A stretch of 58,638 bases of DNA from Candidatus Tumulicola scandinaviensis (GTDB taxonomy: Bacteria > Vulcanimicrobiota > Vulcanimicrobiia > Vulcanimicrobiales > Vulcanimicrobiaceae). Position numbers and translations under genes: made by a program. Below are positions 23,650-32,904 of this stretch, one piece after another. The stretch is from the NCBI GenBank assembly GCA_003140835.1, contig PLLA01000098.1, positions 1 to 58,638 on the forward strand. Direction: 5' to 3'. Position 1 is the stretch's first letter, and each line of letters starts with the position of its first letter. Below the pieces are notes generated by a model. It made no database searches. It was not told where the DNA came from and saw nothing but the letters and a program-made list of their open reading frames with translations.

Positions 23650-26600
23650 ATGATCCGGAAATCATTCCGGCATATCGTTACCGCTCTGGTACTGCTCGTC
23701 GCATTTGCCTGCCAGGGAACATGGGCACTGGCCGGCACGACGGGCGGTTTGAGCGGTAGCGTTCTCGATGCCGACAGTGCGGCACCGGTCGCGGGAGCGC
23801 AAGTGACGGTCGCAAGTCCGTCGCAAGTCGCTACCGGCACGACCGATGCTTCGGGTCGCTTTACGTTTCTGACGCTACCGCCAGACACGTATACCGTGAC
23901 CGTAGCCAAGAGCGGCTATCAGTCGCTCAGCGTCCCCGGTCAAGTCGTCTTCGCCGATACCGTTCAAACTTTGACGGTACGCGTTCCGAAGTCGCTCAAG
24001 ACCATCGCGCACGTTTCTGCCACTGGGGCGGGGACGCTCGTAAAATCCGGTACGACGGCCGATATTTATTCGGTCAACGCCGCTATGCAAAAGGCCGCCT
24101 CGGCCCTGGGCGGCGGCGGATCGCTGAACTCGGCCTACTCGGCCGTCGCCAGCGTTCCCGGCGCGTACGTCCCGGCCAACCAAACGGGTTACTTCCAAAC
24201 CGTCACGATTCGCGGCGGCGACTACGACCAAGTCGGCTACGAATTCGACGGTGTCCCGGTAAACCGGTCGTTCGACAACTATCCGTCGAGCTCGGCTTCG
24301 TCACTCGGCAACGCCGAAGTGCAGGTCTACACCGGCGCGAACCCGGCCAACTCGGAGAGCCAAGGTCTCTCGGGCTATATTAACCAGGTCATCAAGACCG
24401 GCACCTATCCGGGTTACGCGCAAGCAGAACTCGGGATCGGCACGCCGACCTTCTACCATCGTGCGATGGTGGAAACCGGCGGCTCGACGCCCGACCGGCT
24501 GTTTTCGTGGTACGTCGGCGTCGCCGGCTACAACCAAGCCTTCAACTACGTCGACAATCAAAACGGCGCCAGCTTAGACAACTGGGTCGGCGCGCCAATG
24601 TCGCTCACACCCAACATTAGCTATGCTCCCACCACCAACTATCTGGTGGGTGCGCCGGCGCCGTTCTACTACTACATGGGACCGTTCAACTACGCGTTGC
24701 TGTCGTCGCTTTCGGCGCGCGACGTGGTGGCGAACTTCCACGTAGGCATCCCGCATCGCAACGACGCGGGTCGTGACGACGTCCAGTTACTGTGGGACAG
24801 CGAGTCGCTGCTCAATCAGTTCTATTCGACGACCAACGACATCACGTCGACCTCCGGCTGCGGCGGACTGTCAACCGGCGCAGCATGCGCCAACGCCATT
24901 CACCTCGGCGCGCCGGTCTTCATCGACAGCGTCACCTGGGGTTGCCCCGGTGCGGTCGGCAAAACGTTCTCTGCTGGAGGCCTTAACGGCCAGGCAGGCT
25001 GCGTGAAACCGTACTACTTCCCGAGCAGTCAAAATCGTACGGCTCCATTCCAGCCGATTCCTAATAACTACAGCGATAACATCTGGAACAACCAGGAGAT
25101 CGTCAAGCTGCAGTACACGAAGAACTTCGGCTCGTCGGCGTTCTTCCGTCTCTACGGCTACACGTACTACAGCGACTGGCTGCAAAACGGCGCGCAGACG
25201 ACCTACGCCGACTTTGCCGGCTGCTGCTCGCCAGATTACGAGCTGACGTCGCATACACGCGGCCTCAGCGCTAGCTATCAAAACCAGATCAACGCACAAA
25301 ACCTCGTGAGCGCGCAGGCGTCGTACGTTACGGCGAACAGCATTCGCGACAACAACTCGTTCTATGCCGTCGGCGGAGTAACCGCGGCAGCGGTTGTGAG
25401 CTCCGCAAATCCCTACGGTGGGCTCTGCTACGCGGCACCGACCGCCGGCACGAAAGCAGTTCCCGTCCAGTGTAACGGGAGCGGCGTCACCTTCGGCACC
25501 ATTCAAGGGGGAACCGTTCCCGACGTGAGTGGGCTCAAGTGCGGCGGCGCGCAGTGCGAGTACATTCTGGCCGAAAACGGTCTGCACGCGACGTATAACC
25601 AGGTGATTCCGAAGTTCTTCTCGGCTTCACTGACCGACGAGTTCCGTCCGTCGGACCGCTGGTTGTTCAACGCCGGCATTCGGTTGGACAGCTTCACGTT
25701 CGATGGGTCGAATACCGACACGGGCGCGGCCCGCAACTTCTGGACGAACGCTTTCAATACCGATTACTGTATCAACGACGTCAGCGGTAAGCCGACTCCG
25801 AAAGCAGGCATCGGCAGTGGACTGAACCCGACGCAGCCATGTCCGTCCGGTTTCCACAACGCTAACTGGACGAATGCGCCGGCGAATAGTACCTTCAACA
25901 TCTACCAGCCGCGCATCAGCGGCACGTACACGGCGGATCCCGGCAACGTCATCCGCTTCTCGTACGGCCGGTATACGCAAGCTCCGAACTCAGCGTTCGA
26001 GCAGTACAATACGCTCCAGGAAAACCTGGCGGCGTACGATGCTGCAAACTTCTACCAGTTCGGGCGCACCTCACCCGGCTACCCGATCGTTCCCCCGACC
26101 TCGATCAACTATGACGTTTCGTGGGAACACCACTTTAAGGGGACGGACATGTCGTTGAAGCTGACGCCGTTCCTCCGGCAGACGCAAGACCAGATCCAGA
26201 ACTTCTTCCTCGATCAGAAGACTGGGTTCGTTTCGGGTCTGAACGTCGGCGATCAGCGTAGCCAAGGCATTGAGTTCCAGTTGCAAAAGGGCGATTTCTC
26301 GCGAAATGGATTCGCAGGCGTTCTCTCCTTTGCGTACACGAACTCGTACATCCACTACGGCAGCCTGCCGTCGGGCCTCTACGGCACGACGGTCATCGGC
26401 GGCACGAACCAGCAAATCTCGGCGTACAACGCCTACACGCAGGCGTGCGGACCGAACGGAAAGTGGGTCGGCCGAATTGGAGCCAACCACGTTCCGTATT
26501 GCGGCACTGCGACCAACGCGGCCGGCCAAACGGTTGCGGCGGCTCCCTGCTACACCACGGCCGGCGCGCCGGTTTATCACTGTACGGCGGGCGACGTTGG

Positions 26601-27303
26601 CAATCCGTACTGGAATAACCCGCAGCCGCTGATCGATCCGGGAACGGCGTTCCCGACGTTCGACATCTTCCCAGGCGGTATCGGCTCGGCCGGTGCAGCC
26701 TACGGTGTGCCGTACGCGGCTTCCCTGATTCTTAACTACAAGCACGACAAGTGGGCCATTACCCCGTCCTTCACGTTCGCAGCGGGCGGTAAGTACGGCG
26801 TTCCGCAAACCAACCCGGGCATCAACCCGGCCGGTTGCGGCGCGGTTCTACCGGGCGCTCCCGGATTCAACGGCGGCGGTCGTTACGATGCCCTCTCGTG
26901 CGGATCTATCGGAGCGGTTCCAGACACTTACACGGGCGTCTTCGATCCGCTCGGATCGTTCACGCAGCCCAACCTCGTTGCCATGAACCTGCAGATGACT
27001 TACGACGTGAGCCCGCGCCTGTCGTTGACCGGCGTGCTGGCGAACCTCTTCAACACCTGCTGGGGCGGCACCAAGGCACCGTGGACCTCGTCGAACGGCA
27101 ACGTTTGCGGATACAACGCGGGCGGTTTCGGAAGCGAAATCTTCCCGGTCGGTAATCAGTACAATCCGGCCGGCTACAACGGCTCGATCATTCAGCCGCT
27201 GGTCAAGTATCCGTACAGCCCGCTCTTCGGTCCATTCAACCAAGACGGAAACTCGACTAAGACTCCGTTCCAGTTCTACATCACGGCGAACGTCAAAATC
27301 TAG
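23650..27303 (+). CDS. TonB-dependent receptor 1 (Oar-like, large)
   Basis: 1217 residues from the ATG with GAGGAGG five bases before it. The signal peptide ends near ALAG; GGLSGSVLDADSAAPVAGAQVTV...GRFTFLTLPPDTYTVTV is a carboxypeptidase-regulatory-like fold at about 30-105. The plug follows (VPGAYVPANQTGYFQTVTIRGGDYDQVGYEFDGVPV) and then a long barrel with many aromatic-ended strands. Such receptors import large or scarce substrates across the outer membrane using TonB energy. Substrate unknown. It has a hairpin-rich leader and a strong terminator, so it is probably a single-gene unit. Confidence 0.92.
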   Translation: MIRKSFRHIVTALVLLVAFACQGTWALAGTTGGLSGSVLDADSAAPVAGAQVTVASPSQVATGTTDASGRFTFLTLPPDTYTVTVAKSGYQSLSVPGQVVFADTVQTLTVRVPKSLKTIAHVSATGAGTLVKSGTTADIYSVNAAMQKAASALGGGGSLNSAYSAVASVPGAYVPANQTGYFQTVTIRGGDYDQVGYEFDGVPVNRSFDNYPSSSASSLGNAEVQVYTGANPANSESQGLSGYINQVIKTGTYPGYAQAELGIGTPTFYHRAMVETGGSTPDRLFSWYVGVAGYNQAFNYVDNQNGASLDNWVGAPMSLTPNISYAPTTNYLVGAPAPFYYYMGPFNYALLSSLSARDVVANFHVGIPHRNDAGRDDVQLLWDSESLLNQFYSTTNDITSTSGCGGLSTGAACANAIHLGAPVFIDSVTWGCPGAVGKTFSAGGLNGQAGCVKPYYFPSSQNRTAPFQPIPNNYSDNIWNNQEIVKLQYTKNFGSSAFFRLYGYTYYSDWLQNGAQTTYADFAGCCSPDYELTSHTRGLSASYQNQINAQNLVSAQASYVTANSIRDNNSFYAVGGVTAAAVVSSANPYGGLCYAAPTAGTKAVPVQCNGSGVTFGTIQGGTVPDVSGLKCGGAQCEYILAENGLHATYNQVIPKFFSASLTDEFRPSDRWLFNAGIRLDSFTFDGSNTDTGAARNFWTNAFNTDYCINDVSGKPTPKAGIGSGLNPTQPCPSGFHNANWTNAPANSTFNIYQPRISGTYTADPGNVIRFSYGRYTQAPNSAFEQYNTLQENLAAYDAANFYQFGRTSPGYPIVPPTSINYDVSWEHHFKGTDMSLKLTPFLRQTQDQIQNFFLDQKTGFVSGLNVGDQRSQGIEFQLQKGDFSRNGFAGVLSFAYTNSYIHYGSLPSGLYGTTVIGGTNQQISAYNAYTQACGPNGKWVGRIGANHVPYCGTATNAAGQTVAAAPCYTTAGAPVYHCTAGDVGNPYWNNPQPLIDPGTAFPTFDIFPGGIGSAGAAYGVPYAASLILNYKHDKWAITPSFTFAAGGKYGVPQTNPGINPAGCGAVLPGAPGFNGGGRYDALSCGSIGAVPDTYTGVFDPLGSFTQPNLVAMNLQMTYDVSPRLSLTGVLANLFNTCWGGTKAPWTSSNGNVCGYNAGGFGSEIFPVGNQYNPAGYNGSIIQPLVKYPYSPLFGPFNQDGNSTKTPFQFYITANVKI

Positions 27304-27327
27304 TCGCACCTACGTGACGTAGAAACC

Positions 27328-27373
27328 GAGAGGCCTCCGCAACCGCGGAGGCCTCTCTTCTTTTCTTTCCTTG
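27328..27373 (+). terminator. Intrinsic terminator of TonB receptor 1
   Basis: GAGAGGCCTCCGC (27328-27340) and GCGGAGGCCTCTC (27345-27357) form a perfect 13-bp stem with an AACC loop, followed by TTCTTTTCTTT. It lies 25 bases after the receptor stop. Confidence 0.9.
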
Positions 27374-27402
27374 TCATCCCGAGCGGAGGCGCGCGGCGCC
27401 GC
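27371..27402. repeat. Dispersed TGTCATCC repeat, copy 1
   Basis: TTGTCATCCCGAGCGGAGGC with a GC-rich tail (to 27402) matches the start of the copy at 46727. It is the common intergenic repeat form TGTCATCCTGAGCGGAG seen in several phyla. It lies between the receptor and rseB genes. Confidence 0.55.
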
Positions 27403-27409
27403 ATTTTGA

Positions 27410-28429
27410 TTAAAGCGAGGCGGCGATGCGTTGGAGTTCGTCGATTCGGAGATCGCCGACCAATGCGAAGTGCAGCGGTCCGTCGGCCCAAGTCAGGAGC
27501 GTGTTGGGTCCCTGCTCGGCATAGTGCGCGTCGTGCCCGGAAATGCTCGCCGGCTGCGGATGCAGCGGCTGCAAGTCGACGGCGACCTCGCCCGCATTCT
27601 CGAAGAGCGACACGGTGCGAATGCCGTCGGAGTAGAGTAACTGAAGCGTCGGAATATTTTTGAGCTCGATCATGTGGCCTTCGACGGGGGAAAAACCGTC
27701 GGGCAGAAACTTGGGCCCGCGGGCCGGAAAACCGGCCGTCCGCACTACCTCTGCGACGTCCTTGGACGGCTCGCCGAACGTCGGACCGTGCACGGTTGCG
27801 AACTGCTTGGGTAAACGAAAGTCGGCCTCGGGAATGTCGGCGGTATAGCGAACGCTTTCAAAGCGAACCTCCGAGACGAGCGAACCGTCCGACGCGAACT
27901 GCTGCTTGTCCAGAACGAGCTTGCTTTGCAGGTCGACTCGCACCAGCATCGTGACGTTATTTGTGTACTTGTTAATCAGCGCGATGCTGCGGACTTCGCG
28001 GCCGTCGAATGACTCCTCCGCCTGTTTGACTGCGCGATAGTTGGAGCGCAGCAGAATGTAGTTGTCGTCGCGGGCAATTTGGTCGTTGGCGGCATCGTTT
28101 TCGGTCTGCAACACGCGATGCCGGCGAACGTCTACGAAAAAGCTCTGCTCGCCGCGGATGACGATCGAATCGCCGTGCAAGCGCGACGGCGACAGGTAGA
28201 AACGCTCGGTCAGGTTCGGGGCGCGGTGCTCGATGCGATAAACGGAGGCCTCGGATCGTTGATTTCCAATGCTCACGTCTTCAACGGTTCCGCTGTACGA
28301 AACCGTAGCCGGTGCGGTCATCGCGTCGAAGACGAAGCCGTCGGCCGGCTCGTCGTTCGGCGCGGCGCTGGCCAGCGAAAGACTGGCCGCGAGCGCCGCC
28401 GCGCCCGCCAATACTTTGAAGCGCGTCAC
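27410..28429 (-). CDS. rseB: RseB/MucB-like sigma-factor regulatory protein
   Basis: 339 residues with a signal peptide ending at SLASA. The N-terminal part is a LolA-like beta-domain (YSGTVEDVSIG, RIEHRAPNLTERFYLSP, HRVLQTENDAANDQ, MLVRVDLQSKLVLDKQQFASDG) as in RseB, and the C-terminal part is a second domain (FLPDGFSPVEG, LLYSDGIRTVSLFEN) like the MucB/RseB C-terminus. RseB binds the periplasmic end of the anti-sigma factor and senses envelope stress. It overlaps the anti-sigma gene by four bases (ATGA). The order sigma, anti-sigma, RseB is the standard one. Confidence 0.85.
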   Translation of the reverse strand: MTRFKVLAGAAALAASLSLASAAPNDEPADGFVFDAMTAPATVSYSGTVEDVSIGNQRSEASVYRIEHRAPNLTERFYLSPSRLHGDSIVIRGEQSFFVDVRRHRVLQTENDAANDQIARDDNYILLRSNYRAVKQAEESFDGREVRSIALINKYTNNVTMLVRVDLQSKLVLDKQQFASDGSLVSEVRFESVRYTADIPEADFRLPKQFATVHGPTFGEPSKDVAEVVRTAGFPARGPKFLPDGFSPVEGHMIELKNIPTLQLLYSDGIRTVSLFENAGEVAVDLQPLHPQPASISGHDAHYAEQGPNTLLTWADGPLHFALVGDLRIDELQRIAASL

Positions 28430-28905
28430 GGGCTCTCGCCCGAGGCCAACATCGCCGGAGCGGCCGCGCTCTCTTCAAACGGCATCGTACTCGCCAGCGC
28501 GACGTGGTTCTGGAGATACGCGGCGGCGTCGACTGCATCGTTTTTCGGTGTGCCGTGCCAGCCCCCCATGGCGGCGTACATCACTACCACGATCGCCGCG
28601 ACGACGGGGACGGCGATCGTCGAGCGCGGGATGGCTGTCAGCCACTGCCACGACCACCAAGGCGCGGCGACTCGCTCGCTCGACGCGCGCGCGTAAATCG
28701 CCGTCGTGAGACCCGGCGGAAGCTCGTGCTCCTCTTCTCGAGCGTGCCGGCGCAAGAGTTCGCCCACGCGCGTCTCGACGTCGTGCGCTTCCGCGCACTC
28801 GGCGCAGGCGGCCAAGTGGGAGTGCACGTCGGCATCTTCACGGGCGGAAAGTTCGCCGTGAGTGTAGTCGACGAGTTGATCGATGGACGGATGCTGTTGG
28901 TTCAT
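28426..28905 (-). CDS. Zinc-binding anti-sigma factor (RseA-like)
   Basis: 159 residues. The N-terminal zinc anti-sigma domain has H30-x3-C34-x2-C37 (HSHLAACAEC). A single hydrophobic helix (STIAVPVVAAIVVVMYAAMG) at about 93-112 spans the membrane, leaving a short periplasmic tail for RseB. It overlaps the sigma gene and rseB by ATGA on each side. The protein would hold the sigma factor inactive until proteolysis; no site protease gene lies in the window. Confidence 0.88.
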   Translation of the reverse strand: MNQQHPSIDQLVDYTHGELSAREDADVHSHLAACAECAEAHDVETRVGELLRRHAREEEHELPPGLTTAIYARASSERVAAPWWSWQWLTAIPRSTIAVPVVAAIVVVMYAAMGGWHGTPKNDAVDAAAYLQNHVALASTMPFEESAAAPAMLASGESP

Positions 28906-29471
28906 GATGGCGATTTTAAGTTCCGTGTGACGAGTTTACGAAGCTGGCTGCGCGCGCGATGCAGCCGCGACCGCACCGTGCCCACCGAACAACCGACGAT
29001 TCCCGCAATCTCCGCATAGCTGCATTCCTCGATGTCGGCCAGTACCACGATTTGGCGCTGCTCGGAAGAGAGCGCGTCGAGTGCCTTCGAGACCGGTTCG
29101 CTGAGGTATCCTTCGACGTAGTCGTCGATCGGATTCTCTGCTAGCGGCCGGCTGCCGGCAAAGGCCCGCGGCTCGTTGTCCTCCGGAATCTCAACAAGAT
29201 AACGTCCCTTTTGCCGCCGAAGTTCGTCCCGGTGCAGATTGGTGACGATTCGGTAGATCCAGGAGAGGAACGACGTGCCCGGTTTGAAGCTTCGCCAGGC
29301 CCGGTAGACGCGGATGAAGGCCTCTTGGGTCAGGTCGCGGGCATCGGTTTCGTTCCGCGTCAAGCGAAAGGCAAAGTTATAGGTCGCCTTGCCGTACTGC
29401 TCGACGGCGCGCTCTAAGAACGCCGTCTGCTCCGGTGTTGCGGGTTCGATCGGCTTGCGCGGTGCTGCCAT
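28902..29471 (-). CDS. rpoE: ECF sigma factor, RpoE type
   Basis: 189 residues. Region 2 is FLERAVEQYGKATYNFAFRLTRNETDARDLTQEAFIRVYRAWRSFKPGTSFLSWIYRIVTNLHRDELRRQK; region 4 is LSSEQRQIVVLADIEECSYAEIAGIVGCSVGTVRSRLHRARSQLR. Both fit RpoE-type factors that direct polymerase to envelope-stress promoters. It heads a three-gene coupled operon with its anti-sigma and RseB-like proteins. The target promoters were not identified in the window. Confidence 0.93.
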   Translation of the reverse strand: MAAPRKPIEPATPEQTAFLERAVEQYGKATYNFAFRLTRNETDARDLTQEAFIRVYRAWRSFKPGTSFLSWIYRIVTNLHRDELRRQKGRYLVEIPEDNEPRAFAGSRPLAENPIDDYVEGYLSEPVSKALDALSSEQRQIVVLADIEECSYAEIAGIVGCSVGTVRSRLHRARSQLRKLVTRNLKSPS

Positions 29472-29545
29472 GAGCCTAGTAGCCCTTTATCGCCACCCAG
29501 CCGAGCGGCCCTTCCGGCAGGCGAGCGATGCGAGGGTTCCGCCAG

Positions 29546-30505
29546 CTACGTTTTGGCCCATAGGATACGAGCGACCCACCACAACGCGCCGGCGACGAGC
29601 AGCACGATCAAGAAGAACAACGCGAGTTCCAACAGCACGATGCCTGCGAACTGGCTGCCGCCGCATATCGCCACCACGCTAGCGACGAGCGAGAGTTTGA
29701 AACGCTCGAACGGATTGCTCGATAGGCCGGCGATCGATCGTGCCTCCGCGAGTGCCGCTTGCGGATCCCAGCCGGCAGTGTCGGCAATGAAGCCGATGCG
29801 CCCTTCGGACGTCACGATGAAGAGCTTGTCGTCGTGCAAAAAGTTGCTGGTGGAAACGCGCATCGAGCTAATGCGAAATTCGTCGAGGACTCGTTGGACG
29901 GTCGATCCGTTGCCCGTGAGCAGCGACCATATGCGCGGGTCGGCCGCGTACGCGGCACCATATCGGCGTAGCACGGCCGGCGAATCGTACGGCGGATCGA
30001 GCGTGATTTCGACCAATGCGAACCTGGCAGGATCGAGATGCGCTTGCAGATATGCAAACTTGCCGCTTATCGCCGGGCAGAGCGTGCGATCCGGGCAGCG
30101 CGAAAAGACGAACGCGATCAGCGTGGTCTTGCCGAGAAACGCGCGATCGAGTTCGACGATGCGCCCGTCTTGGTCCACCAAACGGGCCGGCGGCAGCGGG
30201 CTTCCCAACTCGACGGGAATCACTCGCCCCGGCTCCGGCAGTCCCGGCGAAAACGGCCCCGCCGCGACGGCGTCGCGCAAAATCCACGGCGTGGTGGAGC
30301 GGTCGAGAAGGGCGTCGATTTGGACGCCGGCGGTTGCCGCATGCGCGGGAACGATGCGATAGCGCCGGATCGACGACGGCAGCGTTTGCGGAACGGCGTC
30401 GGTGCGAACGATCGCACTTCCGTCGGCCAGACGATCCAGTAGCGACCCGTGCACCGGCACGACGGTAAACGCCGCGACGGCTGCGAGGATGAACTGCAGC
30501 ATCAC
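29546..30505 (-). CDS. SCO-family protein, membrane-anchored, C-x5-C variant
   Basis: 319 residues. A signal or anchor helix starts the protein, a thioredoxin-like domain follows (PPARLVDQDGRIVELDRAF, FVFSRCPDRTLCP with C137 and C143), and a C-terminal helix (IVLLELALFFLIVLLVAGALWWVARIL) anchors it. SCO proteins deliver copper to or reduce thiols of cytochrome oxidase CuA. The cysteine spacing is C-x5-C (a CPxxxxCP form) and not the usual CxxxC. A histidine in SNFLHDDKLF is the likely third ligand. It overlaps the preceding SCO gene by four bases. Confidence 0.85.
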   Translation of the reverse strand: MMLQFILAAVAAFTVVPVHGSLLDRLADGSAIVRTDAVPQTLPSSIRRYRIVPAHAATAGVQIDALLDRSTTPWILRDAVAAGPFSPGLPEPGRVIPVELGSPLPPARLVDQDGRIVELDRAFLGKTTLIAFVFSRCPDRTLCPAISGKFAYLQAHLDPARFALVEITLDPPYDSPAVLRRYGAAYAADPRIWSLLTGNGSTVQRVLDEFRISSMRVSTSNFLHDDKLFIVTSEGRIGFIADTAGWDPQAALAEARSIAGLSSNPFERFKLSLVASVVAICGGSQFAGIVLLELALFFLIVLLVAGALWWVARILWAKT

Positions 30506-31059
30506 TGCAACAACTCGCGAACGGTGCCGGTCAACGTCGCATCCGAATCGTCGTCGTTTCGGATGGCGCGAACGTTGCCGTGCGAGTCGATCGCATAGAT
30601 GACCGCCGAGTGGGCGACGTCGTAGTCGTGCACGCGAGGATGTTTGCCCGGAATGCGTTGGGCGTAGACGTGATACGCGTCCTCAACGGTTCCGACATGT
30701 GCTGGCGTGCCGGTGAGACCGACGATCGGACCGCCGAAGCGCGCGACGAAGCTGTGCATCACCGGCGGCGTGTCGCGATGCGGGTCGACGGTCATCATGG
30801 CGATTTCGACGCGGCTTCCACGCGTACCGAGCGATTGGGTCAGGCGGGTGAGTCGTGCCAGCGTGGCCGGGCAGGTGTCGGCGCAGTGGGTGAAGCCGAA
30901 GGTCAGTAAGACCGGCCGGCCCCGTTGCGCCGAAAGCGTCCACGGTTGGCCGCTGTCGGCGATAAGCGTGAAGTCGGGTGCAGCCGTACCCGGTACTGCG
31001 CAGCCGGCGAAAACTGCGACGGCGAGCGTCGCGAGAAGCGGTCGGCCGGTATTGGACAT
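30502..31059 (-). CDS. SCO1/SenC-family lipoprotein
   Basis: 185 residues from ATG 31057-31059. VAVFAGC20 is a lipobox. The thioredoxin-like core has THC59ADTC63P, the copper-binding CxxxC, and AHSAVIY contains the conserved histidine. It is a copper chaperone or thiol reductase for cytochrome oxidase assembly at the membrane face. The Shine-Dalgarno (AGGAGGG) nearly touches the ATG, which is unusually close, but the frame gives no better start. It is coupled to the second SCO gene by an ATGA overlap. Confidence 0.88.
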   Translation of the reverse strand: MSNTGRPLLATLAVAVFAGCAVPGTAAPDFTLIADSGQPWTLSAQRGRPVLLTFGFTHCADTCPATLARLTRLTQSLGTRGSRVEIAMMTVDPHRDTPPVMHSFVARFGGPIVGLTGTPAHVGTVEDAYHVYAQRIPGKHPRVHDYDVAHSAVIYAIDSHGNVRAIRNDDDSDATLTGTVRELLQ

Positions 31060-31139
31060 CCCTCCTATACTACGCCAACGGACGGCGGCGGCGGTGAGAA
31101 AGAGGTCGTTGCGACCCCGCCCGCGCAACGAAAGGCGCG

Positions 31140-31577
31140 GTGAACGCCGCCGTTTTCGCCATCCGCCTGATCATCGGAGGCTTGCTTCTGGTTGCCGGGG
31201 CCCTCAAGATTGGTCATTCGGTTGAGTTGGCGGCGGCCATGGCCGGTTTCAGGTTGCTGCCGCCGGTGGCAATCGGCGCGCTTGCCCTGGGGTTGCCGTT
31301 CTTCGAAATGCTGCTCGGCTTCTATCTGATCGTCGGGCTCTTTACGCGGATTGCGGCGACGGTTGCGTGCGCGCAGTTCGTCGTCTACGCGGCCGCCGTC
31401 GCTTCGGCCGTGATGCGGCAGATTCCGGCCAACTGCGGCTGCTTCGGGCCGGCCGACGCGGCCGTTGCCGACTGGCCTCACGTCGCGTTCGATCTGGGTT
31501 TCGCGCTCGCGAGCGCATTCATCATCTACGGCGCCCCGGGCGCCTTTGCCGTCGATCGGAGACTTCGCTCGTCATGA
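31140..31577 (+). CDS. MauE/DoxX-like membrane protein
   Basis: 145 residues from a GTG. Four hydrophobic helices are visible (about 5-24, 43-68, 72-92, 113-130). RQIPANCGCFG (C99, C101) is the paired-cysteine motif of MauE/DoxX-type proteins that work with thioredoxin-like partners. The next gene encodes such a partner and overlaps by ATGA, which fits. A role in extracytoplasmic thiol transfer is inferred. No oxidoreductase substrate such as methylamine dehydrogenase is present, so the name describes the fold only. Confidence 0.75.
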   Translation: MNAAVFAIRLIIGGLLLVAGALKIGHSVELAAAMAGFRLLPPVAIGALALGLPFFEMLLGFYLIVGLFTRIAATVACAQFVVYAAAVASAVMRQIPANCGCFGPADAAVADWPHVAFDLGFALASAFIIYGAPGAFAVDRRLRSS

Positions 31578-32143
31578 ACCAACGTTTGCTCGGCATCGCG
31601 TCGCTCGTCGCAGTTGCGGTGCTCGCGATCGCGGCGATCGCGTGGTATGCGATCTGGCCGTCGCATCGTTTGGCATCGGCTGCGCAGGCGCCGACCGTCA
31701 GTAAGGCTCAAGCCGGCCAGCCCGCGCCAAACTTTGCCGTCGCCACGACCGCCGGCCTCTTCGAGCTAAACAAGACGAACAAGCCGGTGTTCCTCGAGGT
31801 CTTTGCGACCTGGTGTCCGCACTGCCAACGTGAAACCGCCGTCATCGACCGGCTCTATCGCGCGTACAAATCGCGGGTGGATTTCGTCGGCGTGTCGGGC
31901 AGCGACACGGGGATGGACAATACGTCGCCGGCCTCGCAACTCGATGTTCTCAACTGGATGCAACGGTTCGATGTCCAGTACCCGGTTGCATACGACGCCT
32001 CGCTGAACGTCGCCAACAGTTACCTGCAAGGCGGTTTCCCGACCATCGCGATAATCGGCCGGGATAAGAACGTGGCCTACCTTAACTCCGGCGAGCTATC
32101 GTACGGCGAACTCGCCGCCGCCATTCAAAAAGCCTTACGCTGA
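31574..32143 (+). CDS. TlpA-like thiol-disulfide oxidoreductase
   Basis: 189 residues. An N-terminal membrane helix (LLGIASLVAVAVLAIAAIAWYAI) is followed by PAPNFAVATTAGLFELNKTNKPVFLEVFATWC81PHC84, the thioredoxin CxxC, and the cis-proline region GGFPTIAIIG. It would act as a membrane-tethered reductase or isomerase in the periplasm. It is coupled to MauE/DoxX upstream (ATGA) and faces the two SCO genes, so all may serve copper-site or cytochrome maturation. Confidence 0.88.
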   Translation: MNQRLLGIASLVAVAVLAIAAIAWYAIWPSHRLASAAQAPTVSKAQAGQPAPNFAVATTAGLFELNKTNKPVFLEVFATWCPHCQRETAVIDRLYRAYKSRVDFVGVSGSDTGMDNTSPASQLDVLNWMQRFDVQYPVAYDASLNVANSYLQGGFPTIAIIGRDKNVAYLNSGELSYGELAAAIQKALR

Positions 32144-32156
32144 ACTCCGAGACGAG

Positions 32157-32894
32157 CTAATCGGCCGGGGGAAACGCATAGTTGGGAGGCGGGACGACGG
32201 GCGTTCCGACTTCTAACGTAATTTGCTGGTGCGACAGGAGCGGAATCGTCCGAAGATCGCCGTCGAATTTTGCGCCGTTGACGTAGGCTGTTACCGGACC
32301 GATGAAGCCCGCAACGCCCTTCGGACCGAGCGGCTCGCCCCAAATATCGAAGAGCATGCCGAGCGTGTAGTGGCCGCCACCGGGGGCCTGGACCTCGGGC
32401 GCTTCGATGTGAATGATGCCGCTCGTGTCGTGCGTGTGAATCCAATACAGGCAGCCGCCGCCCGGGAGCGCCGGGCTCGCCGTGAAACCGACGAGCCGCG
32501 GAACTTGAATCTGCCGGCCATGGTCGAAGAGCGCCACGTGGGCGTGAATGTGAAGACTCTGACCCTCCATGGCCTCGCAACCAATGCCATCGACCGGTTT
32601 TCCGGTGCCTCCGGCGGAGGTGTTGGCCGGCTTGAAGCTCGGCGCTCCGATGGCGCCGCCGTCGGTCAGCAATATCGGCTTCGCGCTCGCGTTCGGACCG
32701 GGCGAGGGCGTCGCGTAGGCCGCTTTCAGCGCGAGACTCTGCTGCAAGCGCATGCCGCCGAAAATGGCGATCACGATCAGAATCAAGGCGGCGACGCCGA
32801 TGTAAATGGGCATCATCGGATCGCGGTGCGGCGGTGGCGCGGAACCCCCGCGCGAGTGGCGCCGGCGTTCGGCGCGAGACGGTTGAGACGGCAT
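32157..32894 (-). CDS. Membrane-anchored His-rich hypothetical protein
   Basis: 245 residues. A basic N-terminus, one membrane helix (about 29-47), a Pro/Ala linker, then a soluble domain with H115-x-H-x-H (SLHIHAHVALFDHG), a second cluster WIHTHD and a nearby IIHIE, plus two cysteines (106 and 148). The HxHxH...HTHD pattern suggests metal binding, most likely copper given the SCO genes beside it, but I know of no proven function. It converges on tlpA with 13 bases between. Relatives occur in actinobacteria and chloroflexi. Confidence 0.6.
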   Translation of the reverse strand: MPSQPSRAERRRHSRGGSAPPPHRDPMMPIYIGVAALILIVIAIFGGMRLQQSLALKAAYATPSPGPNASAKPILLTDGGAIGAPSFKPANTSAGGTGKPVDGIGCEAMEGQSLHIHAHVALFDHGRQIQVPRLVGFTASPALPGGGCLYWIHTHDTSGIIHIEAPEVQAPGGGHYTLGMLFDIWGEPLGPKGVAGFIGPVTAYVNGAKFDGDLRTIPLLSHQQITLEVGTPVVPPPNYAFPPAD

Positions 32895-32904
32895 CGAACC
32901 TCTT

